Below are positions 48,997-59,897 of a stretch of 64,000 nucleotides of DNA, in pieces; position 1 is the stretch's first letter, and the number at the start of each line of letters is the position of its first letter. The notes under the pieces are model-generated. The model saw nothing but the letters and a program-made list of their open reading frames with translations, had not been told where the DNA came from and ran no database searches. Location: contig ML978134.1 in NCBI GenBank assembly GCA_010015805.1, positions 310,001-374,000 of the forward strand. Direction: 5' to 3'. A program made the translations under genes and the position numbers. This DNA is from Rhizodiscina lignyota. Lineage: Eukaryota > Ascomycota > Dothideomycetes > Aulographales > Rhizodiscinaceae.

Positions 48997-50237
48997 TCAG
49001 TCGTACCAAATTGCATTCATGCCGAATCCGGGGTCTTTAATGTCTAGTCTTGCGACTCGCAGGAGGAACTCTTCATGCCATCGGTAAATCTCGACACCGC
49101 CGACTTGATCATCCGTCAATGCGAGATATTCATCGCTCCATGGACACGGGCTGACTGCATTCGAGTGGCCGCCACTCGTCGGCGTTGGGTTCAGACATAT
49201 TTGCCTCTCGATGTTACCAACCGGACCAAGCTTGAAGGCGGCGATGTAGCCCGTGACGCCGAAATCGTTCGATCGTGATGTTGCAAAGAGGTATTTCGCA
49301 CTGTGTGAGCAGAAAACGACGTCTGAGCGGTACATCTTCATGTTCTTCACGCCTGTGGAGAGGTCAACAGCTGATTGTCAACGGGAGCTGCTGGAATCCT
49401 TACCTGGCGGAATCAGAGGGTAGAGCTTATGAGTAAAGACTGGTAAGTGCGTCTGTTCATCAATGACATACTCCGCGAGTCTGTTGCCTCCTTCCATTAA
49501 CGCGTATAAATACTTGCCGCTCGGGTGGATTTCGACCCATCGCGGATGGTCTCCTTTTCCGGGAGCCTCTACTCTACCAACAGTTTCTAGCTTGCCAGTC
49601 GTTGGATCTTTTTTGTGCGTCCACACGCTGTTCCCCCACATGTCGGCGGAGTACAGATAGGTTTCCGTTGGGTCGAACACCATCCCGTGAATTGCGGACT
49701 CAGGTGCGTATTCATAGTTTTGGATGTTGGTATCAAGGTTACCTGCTGGATTGATAGAGAAGATGTTGCCATAACCAGCGTAGTCGTAGAACGGATTGCA
49801 ATAGACATTGAAGGGCGGCTTCTTCGCTGCTAGAAGGAATATTGCACGTGTTTTTGTGCCTGCTTCGGCTGCCTTGGCTTGGGAGGAGTGAGATGGAGCT
49901 CAATTGCTGGATATTGTAGTCGAACACGTACGATGGCCCCCCATTTGATGCGAAGATTGATGAAATATTTCTGTAGGACTTCGTACTTCGAAACTTGACC
50001 ATTTCTTCATCGCGGCACCGTAAATGTTCTTCCTCGAATGCTGGTGGGAAAGTGAGCGGTGGTAGAGTCCATGCTGGATACAAGACCCACATCGAAGGTG
50101 ATCCAGGATATAGGCTCATCGTGAGGTATCTCTGTCTTCTTCAGTAGCTTGAGGGTATGTGCTTCATCGTCGAATTGCACAGTGTATATTGCCCCTGGCG
50201 GCGTCCATGTCCCAATCATTAGGTGGTGTAGAACCAT
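48997..50237 (-). CDS. 3-carboxy-cis,cis-muconate lactonizing enzyme (carboxymuconate cyclase)
   Basis: Minus-strand exons 50237-50091, 50040-49932, 49868-49404 and 49352-48997 give 358 aa; introns 50041-50090, 49869-49931 and 49353-49403 are GT...AG. The protein is a seven-bladed beta-propeller of the fungal CMLE type: MVLHHLMIGTWTPPGAIYTV, EIPHDEPISWITFD, KNIYGAAMKKWSSF, IHGMVFDPTETYLYSAD, NPTPTSGGHSNAVSPCPWSD and the end DPGFGMNAIWYD match the Neurospora enzyme I remember. It cyclises 3-carboxymuconate to 3-carboxymuconolactone in the protocatechuate branch of the beta-ketoadipate pathway. It is divergent to the dioxygenase gene. An upstream GTG at 50246 is not used as start. Confidence 0.93.
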
Positions 50238-50892
50238 CTTTGGCACCGCAGTCTGAGCTGGCTATGAACGGACACGCGGTTGAAGTAATTTTTAACTACT
50301 GATATCAGCATGGCATCAATTGAAAATGCCAGAGTCCAGAACAGCCCCGAATCGCGGAGGCACGTGAGCGTGTTTGGCTGCCGTGTTGACTGCCGTCGCA
50401 CCTTGCTCCCCCGCCTGTCGCACACACGAACTCCCCGGAACGACCAGTGCTTTCGGCGGCGCTGAGCGGCAAAACATTCATCATTGTGGCTCTCGCGAGC
50501 CAAAGCTACGATACTCTCTCTCCCGATCGACTGTCCCGTCCAATGAACGTTGCTTTAATTAAGCAAGCGGTCGTAAGCTTCTAGGGCTGGCGAAAAGCCG
50601 CTTCTCGAGCGAGCCTGCGGAAATGCGGCGTGCAGGTGCTAACTTTCCGATGAGAGGCAGAGATATGTAAGGCTTGACGAGACGCTTTCCTAGCCGATTG
50701 CCCAAGCCGACCGTCATGCCTGCAGTGGAGCAGATGCATGAGAAATTGCATATATAACTGACTCTTCCCTTCCCGTCTGATCGGCATTCCAGTCTTTGTA
50801 TCTACTCACCGCAACTGACCCAGCAACCGCTACTCTCTCGCTCTTCAATAGCTCTATATTGTGCTCTCTTCCTGCCATACAACACAGCAGCA
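50238..50892. promoter_or_regulatory. shared divergent promoter of CMLE and intradiol dioxygenase
   Basis: These 655 bp separate the two start codons. A TATATAA box at 50751-50757 lies about 136 bp before the dioxygenase start. Common control by an aromatic-responsive factor is expected from the arrangement; I did not identify its site. Confidence 0.6.
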
Positions 50893-51846
50893 ATGGCGAC
50901 GGACACTTCCAGATTCGATCCCAAATTCACCCAACATGTCATCGACACAATTGGCCCAAAGACCGATGACCGCTCACGCTTCGTTATGTCGGCGCTCATC
51001 CGCCACCTCCATGACTTTGCCCGAGAAGTCGAATTGACCACTGACGAGTGGATGACGGGTGTCAGGTTCATGAACGCTGTCGGCCAGATTTCAGATTCTA
51101 AGAGGAACGAGGGCCAGAGAATATCAGACGTCCTCGGTCTTGAATCGTATGTAGAATTCCCAATCGCACCTGAACTGGCGTGTTCGTGCTAATAATTTTA
51201 CAGACTTGTAGATGAAATCGCCCACAAGCTCGTCTCCGATGAACAAATCGACCCCACGTCCTCCACCATCCTTGGTCCCTTCTGGTCGCCAGACGCTCCT
51301 TTCCGCGACCTCGGCGGGTCGATCATCGTGAATGCTCATAAAGGCCAAGTTGCTCTGATGCACGGCAAGGTTATTGACCTGAAGACGGGCAAGGGCATTC
51401 CCGGTGCCGTCGTCGACATCTGGCAAGCCAGCGCGAACGGCAAGTACGACTTCCAAGACCCAGAGAACCAGGAACCCAACAACCTGCGCGGCAAGTTCCG
51501 GTGCAACCAGAACGGCGAGTACTACTTCTACTGCCTCAAGCCAACCGCCTACTCGCTGCCCACGGACGGCCCGGCTGGTGTGCTTCTGGACCTGCTGGAC
51601 AGGCATCCGATGCGCCCTGCTCACATTCACTTGATGGTGACCCACGACGACTACAAGCCACTCGTCAACCAGATCTTCCCCAGCGACGACCCGTACCTGG
51701 AAACGGACACCGTCTTCGCTGTCAAGGACGACCTCGTCGTTGAATTCAAGCCGAAGAGCGGCGATCCAAAGGCCACCCTTGATCTCGAATACAACATTAT
51801 TCTCGCGCCGAGGGGCTACGAGGGCGCGTCTGGTCCCAAATTGTAG
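50893..51846 (+). CDS. intradiol ring-cleavage dioxygenase
   Basis: Exons 50893-51146 and 51204-51846 give 298 aa; intron 51147-51203 is GT...AG. An N-terminal catechol-dioxygenase helical domain (residues 1-95, linker-type, used for dimers) precedes the catalytic beta-sandwich: [50 protein letters not shown]. Tyr in GKYDF or YYFYC and the two His of AHIH are the expected Fe(III) ligands. It opens catechol, hydroxyquinol or protocatechuate between the hydroxyls. The domain layout favours catechol/hydroxyquinol-type enzymes, while the CMLE neighbour favours protocatechuate; the substrate is not settled by sequence. Confidence 0.9.
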
Positions 51847-53114
51847 ATAACTGTACAGAACCTGGGGGAGACTTGCAGAGACAAAAGCTTCGATTCATAC
51901 ACAGCGCTGAGAAGCGGGCTTTTGGATACAACGAGCAGTTCAAATTTGCATTGTGGCGTAACGAGTCAATGAGGGATGTATAAGCACTTAGGTCTAGTAC
52001 TGTTTTAATGCAATTGAACGCAATTGATATCTCAGAAACATCTCTGCTTGTCCCTAACACTCTGTCCTGTTTTGTCTCAGATCGGATGAAGTCGAACAGA
52101 CACAGATAAGCGGCTTTTCATCGCCACCGAGACAGTCTCCGAAATGTTGATTTAGTGCGCTTTGGCAGTATTTGGTAAGAATCCACAGCTCCGACGCCTT
52201 CATATATATTGACTGAAGGAGCTATACATCCTCGTAGTTCGTTTTCGTAGTCGTAGCTCAAGTCTTCCGTAACACTCGGGGAAGGGCATCGCGAGTATCG
52301 CTGAGTAGTGTCGACGCGCATTCGAGGGTGAATAAGTTTGTTCCTCTATTGAAACGAGATTATTGCTGAAAGTACAATATAATATGCTTAAAAGTACTCA
52401 TGAAGACTGCGCAGCTTCAACAAACACTAAATGTGTTAGTTTTAAGAGACCTCACAGCTTCGCAGTTCCATACGTTCTAGCTGTGGCGCACCTCTATTGT
52501 CAACTTTGACACGCCCTCCATGCGGCGTCACAAAGGGATAAAACGAGACAATCCTTTGAAATGTGTTGTCTCACTGTCAAAACGAAGTACCGATAGCAAC
52601 CCGCACAATATGCATGGCGACTTCATCTAAGCTCGTAAGATGCTCCGCTTTTACTCCACTTTCAGGACCTTCAAACTGATTGACAGGAGTCATGAATCTA
52701 CATCGGCTCATAAACCGGGTGCTGTTCGAGCGTTCGGGTGGTGTGAGAGTCACGTAGGCTATTGCCCACGGGGCTCGCAGCAACATACATACTCGCATGC
52801 AAGGTTTGCAGGCCATTCATGCACTCAGTCATCCAAGAGGAGAACATTTCGTCAATTAAGATTGTCGGCAACGAGGGCGGCAGTCCGGCGACTGAGTTCT
52901 TGGTCTGGACGACGCTGCGCTTGAGGGACGAACAATTGTAACTTCTTGCCTTGCTGTATCTCGCCAGAACAGAGCAGTATTGAAGTCTGCTTGATACTGA
53001 ATTACGATAACAATACCGTACTAGCCGTTATGCACATGGTCCTCCTGATTTTTCGCACTCGCTTAAACCCAGACAGAACGCCTTTGCAATGTGTGTACAA
53101 CATGTGTCCCATCA
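51847..53114. other. intergenic region
   Basis: 1.27 kb without a convincing gene. A weak repeat-like stretch (CATTTCGGAGACTGTCTCGG on the minus strand) at about 52125-52147 resembles the degenerate copy at 1801-1840. Short frames elsewhere show no domain. Confidence 0.4.
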
Positions 53115-54125
53115 TCACCAAACGTCATTCATCATCCCACATGCTCCAAACGCTACAGCTGCTCCCACCGCGCCGACGACCTCTCTTGGACCCGCCCTAC
53201 TTGGCCTCGCAGCACCCGTAGAGGCAGCACCCGCTCCTCCGGTCCCCGTCCCAAACACCGAGCACTGCTCCACGCTAAACGTCCCGCAAGCCTTCGTGCT
53301 CAAGCTCTGGCAAACCGAACTCGCCGCACTTGGAGGCAGCGTCGTGCTCGCGGCCGGCATGACCGTCGTCCCTCCATTCGGCGCAGAGATGGTCACGCCG
53401 CCATTACCATTAATGCCGCCGCCGCTAGCGCTGCCCTGAAGTTGCGCATTACAAGCACTGATACTCGCCACGCATGAAGAATAAGCGGAGGAGCAGGCGT
53501 CTGCCGATGCGTAAGTGGAGGGCAGCACGGCGATGGGGAAATATGAATTCGGTACCGTTGATGTCGCGCCGCTGGCCGACGCGGGTATTATGAAACTGTC
53601 GGTCCCTTGTGCTGTTGCCTGCTCAGATGATGTTGATGTGGATCCAAGGAGAGAGTCCGTCGTGCTGCTCGCGAACACGAAAGACGTGCTGGATGTGGGC
53701 GTTACGGTGCTGGTGCTGTCTGTATTGCTTGCACCTACGATCCCGCCGATTCCACCAGCGTCTGTACTTGTGGATGTGTCGGTTGCTGCGGCTGTAGAAG
53801 CTGCACTGCTGGTGATGGAGCCGGTGCAAGCTGCACCATTTGGGCAGCACGCTACATTGCCGGCAAAATCGGCAGAGCAGACTGAGTCGTCAGGACAGCA
53901 AAGACCTGTCGCTCCTAGCCCCGCACAGTTGGTGGTAAAGCCATCCGGGCAGTTCGTGCCTTGTCGTCTTCGCAGTTCGGTTGAGCCTGATGCGTCTGTA
54001 TTGTTGTCGGCGCCGAAGAAGTTGTGTATTATGGGCGCGAGGAAGGGCGAGAAGATGTTTGGCGCTGCGATCGTGTAGGCAAAGAGGAGGGTGAGGAGGG
54101 AGAAGACGAGGAATGCATTCCGCAT
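53115..54125 (-). CDS. secreted, probably GPI-anchored Cys/Ser-rich protein
   Basis: A single exon of 336 aa, using the ATG before the signal peptide MRNAFLVFSLLTLLFAYTIA rather than one 26 codons upstream. The mature protein has a Cys-rich module (CPDGFTTNCAG, GLCCPDDSVC, VACCPNGAAC), a long Ser/Thr stretch likely to be O-glycosylated, a second Cys cluster (CSSAYSSCVASISACNAQL), and a weakly hydrophobic C-terminus (VVGAVGAAVAFGACG) that could direct GPI attachment. Proteins of this layout are common in ascomycete cell walls; no activity is known. Confidence 0.75.
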   Translation of the reverse strand: MRNAFLVFSLLTLLFAYTIAAPNIFSPFLAPIIHNFFGADNNTDASGSTELRRRQGTNCPDGFTTNCAGLGATGLCCPDDSVCSADFAGNVACCPNGAACTGSITSSAASTAAATDTSTSTDAGGIGGIVGASNTDSTSTVTPTSSTSFVFASSTTDSLLGSTSTSSEQATAQGTDSFIIPASASGATSTVPNSYFPIAVLPSTYASADACSSAYSSCVASISACNAQLQGSASGGGINGNGGVTISAPNGGTTVMPAASTTLPPSAASSVCQSLSTKACGTFSVEQCSVFGTGTGGAGAASTGAARPSRAGPREVVGAVGAAVAFGACGMMNDVW

Positions 54126-54861
54126 GGTTTTATCGGTGGAGTAGTGGGAATGGATTTGTGGAATGCATGTGCGGGTTGGGTTGATGAGAGTTTCTGGAGG
54201 CAATTGTTTAGCAATTGGCCGATACAGCGGCAGGATAAGTATGCATTCACTTACAGCAAATGTCTGGCATGTTTCAGACTCACCGACAAGTTTGTCCTAG
54301 CAATTGTGGACAGCAAACTCGACGAGACGATACTATTCTGGTCTTGGCGTGGCGTTAGCTGCAGCTGGTGACGTTGCCCCGGTTGCGGAGCAACGGCCAA
54401 TCTCTGAACCTTATTTTAAGCATCCATGCTGCCAATCATTCGTCCTTTCCGTCATTCAACTTCAACTTGTCTTGAAACTCAACACATCCATGATCTGATG
54501 AGTTAAAATAGGTGGACACCCGAACTCTTCAAGCAAATGGACTCTGGTTCGGGTGTCCACCTCGTGCCTTTCGAGTCTTCCTTCCCTCAAGGTGCCAATG
54601 ATCTTCTACCAACAGACAATGCCTCTTCGTCACTCCCTCATACGAGGAGCGATCTCTGTTGGTCAACAAAAGGACGAACGGTTACTTCCTCATGAGCAGC
54701 GATGATGGCGGTGATGGGGACCCGCCATTTATGCTACTCAATTCTCATTTTCTACTTCTTTTCCTTTCGTCAACAGCTTTGGACAGCATTTCAGCATCAG
54801 CATCGATTCTTCAACTCAGAAATCATTTCCTTCTATCGACATCATTGCAGAGCGTGGCAAC
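54126..54861. promoter_or_regulatory. divergent promoter region with a perfect 16-bp inverted repeat
   Basis: AGGTGGACACCCGAAC at 54510-54525 is followed, after 21 nt, by its exact reverse complement at 54547-54562. The gap separates two divergently transcribed surface-protein genes. The repeat could form a hairpin or be a pair of opposed factor sites. I see no gene here. Confidence 0.7.
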
Positions 54862-55820
54862 ATGCTATCTTGTACCATTGTCACGCTTTCCTCACTCATC
54901 ATCTTTGCGCTGGGTGCACACCCACCAACCTCCGTCCCCACCGCCACGAGAAGCGGTCTCGCGTTCAGAGACAAGCATCGCAGGCTACATCTACCGAATC
55001 TCTCAAGTGCGTTCTATTGACTCAACAGACGCATTTTTCCTATGTCAAACACACTTGACTGGACTCTAATGCCGAGACAGAACCGTTCTCAGCGATGATT
55101 GCAAACAACATGCATGCCTCAGCGACTTTGAATCCACGGGCAGCGACGACATTGGTGAATCATGAGACGACATCCATCGTTCACATCGAAACCATGTCCG
55201 CTCCGGCTTCGGTCGTGTACGGCACGGTAGTCACGCCCACCGCCTCTTGGGTTGAACACGGCGGTTCGGAAGCACTGTATACCAGCGTGAGCACATACAA
55301 GTCGCTTATAGACGTCGTCACCGGGTATTCGACCAGCACTCTAGACTACGCTCCAAGCGACGCCGCACCGCTCCCCGACCCCCTTTTAAAGTCACTTGCA
55401 TCTGCGAATCGGGCCGCTGGTATTGATCCTGGAGTTGGTGTCGATCCTGGAGTTGCCGGTTCATCAGCGGGCTCTCTTTCACACGGTGGAGAGGTCGGAC
55501 TTGTAGTTGTGGGGGCCCTCGGCGGGGCCATCGCCGGTCTTGCAGCCCTCCTGGCCGGCCTAGTTTACTGGCGAAAGTGGCGCAACCGCAGACAGGGCCG
55601 TGAACACCTCAAGGCGATGTCGGATGCCGAAGCCGCAGGCGAGCCACAGGTAGTTGAGACCATACTGGCAAATAACGCTGGAGCAAATCAGGCTTCTATG
55701 GTGGAGGCTGCAGGGGCACCACGCGTGGTTGAGACTGTCCAGCCAGCTGGTGGAGCAACTGGGGGCACTGTGGCGCAGGCGCCCGCTGCAGAGACTGTGG
55801 AGACAGTCCAGGTGGCGTAG
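54862..55820 (+). CDS. signal-peptide, single-pass membrane protein with repetitive tail
   Basis: Exons 54862-55006 and 55081-55820 give 294 aa; intron 55007-55080 is GT...AG and joins in phase. Exon 1 supplies a signal peptide (MLSCTIVTLSSLIIFALGAH), which argues for this start rather than the ATG at 55095. The ectodomain of about 150 residues is Ser/Thr/Ala-rich with DPGVGVDPGVAG. One TM helix (VGLVVVGALGGAIAGLAALL) is followed by a basic stop (WRKWRNRRQGR) and a tail with repeated VVET/VETV motifs. The layout resembles cell-wall sensor-like proteins, but no WSC domain is present. Function is unknown. Confidence 0.65.
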
Positions 55821-56903
55821 GAAGTCGGCGAATATGTGTGGACATTGCTTTTTTTTCTTTGACAGCGACAGGCTGTATAGAATTGGGCGGACATTGTTAT
55901 TGCGGCTAGGATTGGGTATGGATGTGATAAACTAGCCATTTTCTTAAGCGTTTTCATACCTTACCAAATGAAATCGCTTTGTCTGTTGGCTGTCTAATTG
56001 TCCACGTGTCTAAGCGTGTGTATACATGGCAGAACCATTAAAGAGGCTTTTGCAACAATTGAACTACTGCTCATCGATGCGTTCAGGTTCGGCAGGACGC
56101 TCTGCAACTGTAGCGCGCACTCTCCTCGACACCACATTCACTAAACTTCTTGCAGGGCTATTATCTGGGGGTTTGACACTTATGTCCATGTTCACTCGTC
56201 TGCGGGCAGGCCATTAAGGAGCCTTTTACACTATTATCGATTCAATTTTTCGTACCTACTTTCACTCACGACTTGGATCGACTCAATTTTGAATTTACTA
56301 TATCTTTCATAAATCATAATGTCTCTACCCTCTGCGCTCGTTATTTCTCACTAATATGCATTCTTTAATATGCCTAGCAAACGGCCAGCAACATGTATTT
56401 CGAAGTTCTTTTGGAGACAGAGACGACTACGAGTTTACTATTTTAGAGTGAAATGCTAGTCGTTAACCCGATTTGAAGCCGATGATATTTCCCCAAGTCC
56501 GCGCACGACGTATGAGTGGACTCCACGAATATCTGCACTGTTGCTTGGGCAGCCCATTCAAATCAGTGTTCGGCTTTCCTGACTTAAGCACACTGAAGCC
56601 CGGCAAATACGCGACAATTTGCACTTTGTTCTTCTAGCTCTAGCGCATCGAAGCTCAGTGAACAGTTGCTTTTACACATCGGAACAGATATTCACTGACA
56701 CATTCAAGTTTCGCGGAAGGAGCGGAGGTCCCGACGCAGCTTGAGATATGCCTTGAGCTTATGATTGCTTTGAACACCATTCGCTGTGTGCCAACTCTAA
56801 TCGCATCGGGTCCAAAGACCAGAAACGGCTTACGTTACTGATCTCTCGATCCACGTTTGGTCTTCTACGTAGTAACATTAAGGTTGCGAGATGCCTCTCT
56901 AAA
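55821..56903. other. convergent intergenic region
   Basis: 1.08 kb with no recognised gene. It includes CCCGGCAAATACGCGACA at about 56599-56616, related to the direct repeats at 45155-45243, then AATTTGCACTT as in the repeat copy at 2005-2085 read in reverse. Confidence 0.4.
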
Positions 56904-59400
56904 TCAAGAGCGAATACGATCCGCAGTAGTCACCGCTCCCTTTCCAAGGATCTTCCCCAGAAACTTCGTGTCGCTCCCCTCATCTGAAACCTCACTTACT
57001 CCCTCTTGCATCTCGACTAATCGTAGACTCTCGAACCATTGTTTGACCTCTCCACTTTCCCACCCTTGAGGGACGACCATGCGGTCCTTGGCACGAACCG
57101 TAGTATGAGGTACAATGTTGCGGATCTTGAACAGCATATCGAGTATGTCGCTGAAGCGTTCACCTTGCTCGTGATAGAAGGAAGGTGGACGATCGAGTGG
57201 CCAAGGTTTGCATGACACAGGAATAGAGTCTTGAGGATTTGGATCCTCATCAGTGCCGGGCAAGTCTGGATGAATCGCCGGTGTTTTAGGATCGTCAATC
57301 ACCTCTATACCTTGAGCTGGTACCCCACCAAGGATCTCCTGAGCGAGAGCCGCAAGCTCAGGGTCATCAGCATGAGAAGGCTGTGCCTCTGCTCCCTCTA
57401 AGGGCAAAGATGCTGGATCCGGGCCGAAAGTCTTGTACAGCTCGCACATACGCTCCACACATGCGAGGAGGACCACCGATACGAGGAATGTTTCGAAAGA
57501 TTGCGCTTGCTGGCGTTGCAGTAATCGTCTTTCGAGCTCGTTCATGACATTTTTTGCCACTATTGCAGCTCGCTTCTCAGTGGCACCGAGAATCTGAGCT
57601 ATGATAAGTTCGTAGGCCTTCGCATGGCTTTTCGGAGTCAATGGATAAGCGATGCCATTCTCCAGATTGGGATTGATTACGGCGTCGCCGGTTAGTGGTT
57701 CAGATACCACCGACCGCGTTGGATCCACGGACAGTGAGAGCGGCCAACTGCCGCACAACATATTTGTGCAAATCCATAGCTCAATGACACGGATTACGAA
57801 TGTAGTCTTGTGTTCGACAATAATCCGCTGGCAGTGCTCGAGAGTGACGCGCATTAGTGACGATGCCTTTTCATCTTGACAACAAAAGACAAGTTTCAGG
57901 ATATATTGCTCTAGCTTCCCAAGAGCATGGTCGTGTTCCGAATCCAGCATCTGGACGTCTGTTGGGTCCGCGATGCCTTCATTTCCCAAGAATGCAGGAT
58001 CGAGTTCAGGTGACGCTGGGCCAGTACTTTGCGCATAGGAAAATGTCACCAAGACGGGGATACCCAGGCCGACCTTCAGCTCTACCCTGCCAGAAGCACT
58101 TTGTAGCTGTAACAGGTCCCTTATCCGGTTGACTGGATGATATGCCTGAATCGCAAATAGTCCAGACGACCACAAGCCACACTCATCAGCAATGCGTGTC
58201 CGTATGCAAGGATATTTCCAGATTCTAGCAGTGTCAATGCTCCTGCATAGTTCGCACGGCGTGTCTGTCGAGCACGTCTTCTTTAGCATCCTGCAACGCA
58301 TACAAGCGCCAAGTTTCCGTAACTCCTGAACCTCTTTCCGCCTAATATCTGAGAAGCGGCCCCTCGTTTTCGGCTTGGTGGTTGGGCGCATATCCGGTGG
58401 CGGTGTCTTGCTCAAGATAGGACGTAGACGGTTCGCTGCTTTGGAAAGTTCTCGTTCGATGTCCGCGCTCCCATCGTGGAGCTGTGGGTCGATTGGAGCA
58501 TGGTCGGAACTGGACTTTGTATAAATGTACTCCACTTGATTTTCTGGAGAGGTATCTGCATTGTCTTGTCCACTTACGAGTTCTGCCGCTGCAGAAGCTG
58601 TAAGCTGGAGTGTGGATGCATTAGATTGCGCTGGTAAATGGCCTTGCGCTGCAGTAGCAGTCTGTAGGATATGCATTAGTTGCGCCTCTTGATTCTGATA
58701 TGTATGAGCTGCGGTCGGCTGCGATGCCGCATCTTCGCCGCCGCGCCCCTCTGTGCCATCTTCCTGAACCAGGAATTCAGTCGGGTCGTAATGATTTGAG
58801 GCCATATAATGTCCAGAGCCAGGAATGACATTTCCCCCATGACTTGAGTGAAAGCCATCGGTTCCTGCGTCGTGATCTTGTCCGTATTGTTTGTGATTAT
58901 CGGAAGCATTTGCCGTCCCCTCCGGATTATTGTTCCATTCAAATCTTCGCCTCTTCAAAGGGGGTCCTTCCTGATCCGTGTATAGTGTCTGGTAGTTTAA
59001 ATGATGTCTCGACACCTCGGCTAGCGTCAAAAGGGCAGACATGCTAGGTGTAGGTGCTGGCTGCTCGGGCAGTTGCACTGGGGGCGCGGTCGTGCCATTG
59101 CCCTCAGACACCTTCGAGAGATCGGAAGTACTTGGGATTTGGTGGAATTGGAGGAGTGCGCGCTGGCGGTCGTGAGGGTTTATCACAGGGCATTTCTTGA
59201 GCAGATGAGAGATCAACCTCTCGATGCGCCCTCTAGCAAACTACAATGTCTATTAACTCCAAGAATAGTGTCAGGTCTTCAAAGGCACATACCGTCTCTC
59301 CACAGCATCTGCAAGTTTGCTCATAGCGATTGCTTGAATCTTCGATCTTCTTGCCGCGCTCGAAGAACTCGGTGATGAGTTTATTGGGCGGCCGCCCCAT
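56904..59400 (-). CDS. transcription factor with BED-like finger and Zn2Cys6 cluster
   Basis: Minus-strand exons 59400-59293 and 59240-56904 give 814 aa; intron 59241-59292 is GT...AG. The N-terminus MGRPPNKLITEFFE carries a BED-like C-x2-C...H-x4-C finger: Cys30, Cys33, His48, Cys53, completed only after splicing. A Zn2Cys6 cluster follows at about 349-381 (CMRCRMLKKTC, then CELC and a final Cys) with spacing x2, x6, x5, x2, x12; the last loop is long. A basic PPLKRRRFEW segment may be a nuclear signal. The C-terminal half is helical like a fungal regulatory domain. Targets are unknown. It is a nuclear DNA-binding regulator by inference. Confidence 0.82.
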
Positions 59401-59897
59401 GGTTCGCCCTGATTGTAGCTTTCGCGGCAGAATAACTTGGGCGGTGAGGAGGCTCCAAGCGGCATTTGCGGGGCCATTGAAGAGACGGTGTATTGTATGT
59501 TCTTTAACCACAAACGGCAAAGTTGAGCTATATTTAAAGCCACTAGCGTGCGTTTATGACGGGTTGATTCTGCCCTACCACATCGAAGAGCAAAATATCA
59601 TCAGCGGCTATCTCGAGTAGCACCATCCTGACTATGATCTGTTGCATATCCTTCACGAATCAGATTGGCCAATACCAGTGCATATCGTGAATTTGTCGAT
59701 TGTAGTAGTTGAATCATCAGTAATCTATAAAAGGACAAGACCTCTATTTTCAGGTATCAGAAGCCATTACCACCACAGCACATAAACGCCGTCCCATATG
59801 ATGATGCTGCACAGCACCCAGAAAATCCCATGCACCAAGTCTATCCAACAGAACTGGAACATGTCCAGAGTACATCGCGTATGCTCGATCCTCATAG
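59401..59897. other. intergenic region upstream of the zinc-finger gene
   Basis: 497 bp holding the promoter of the zinc-finger gene and the 3' flank of the SIR2 gene. No gene or repeat recognised. Confidence 0.4.

Noticed and set aside
53515-54078. 187-aa open frame on the plus strand
   Set aside because: Antisense to the Ser/Thr-rich secreted protein; repetitive coding on one strand often leaves the other open.
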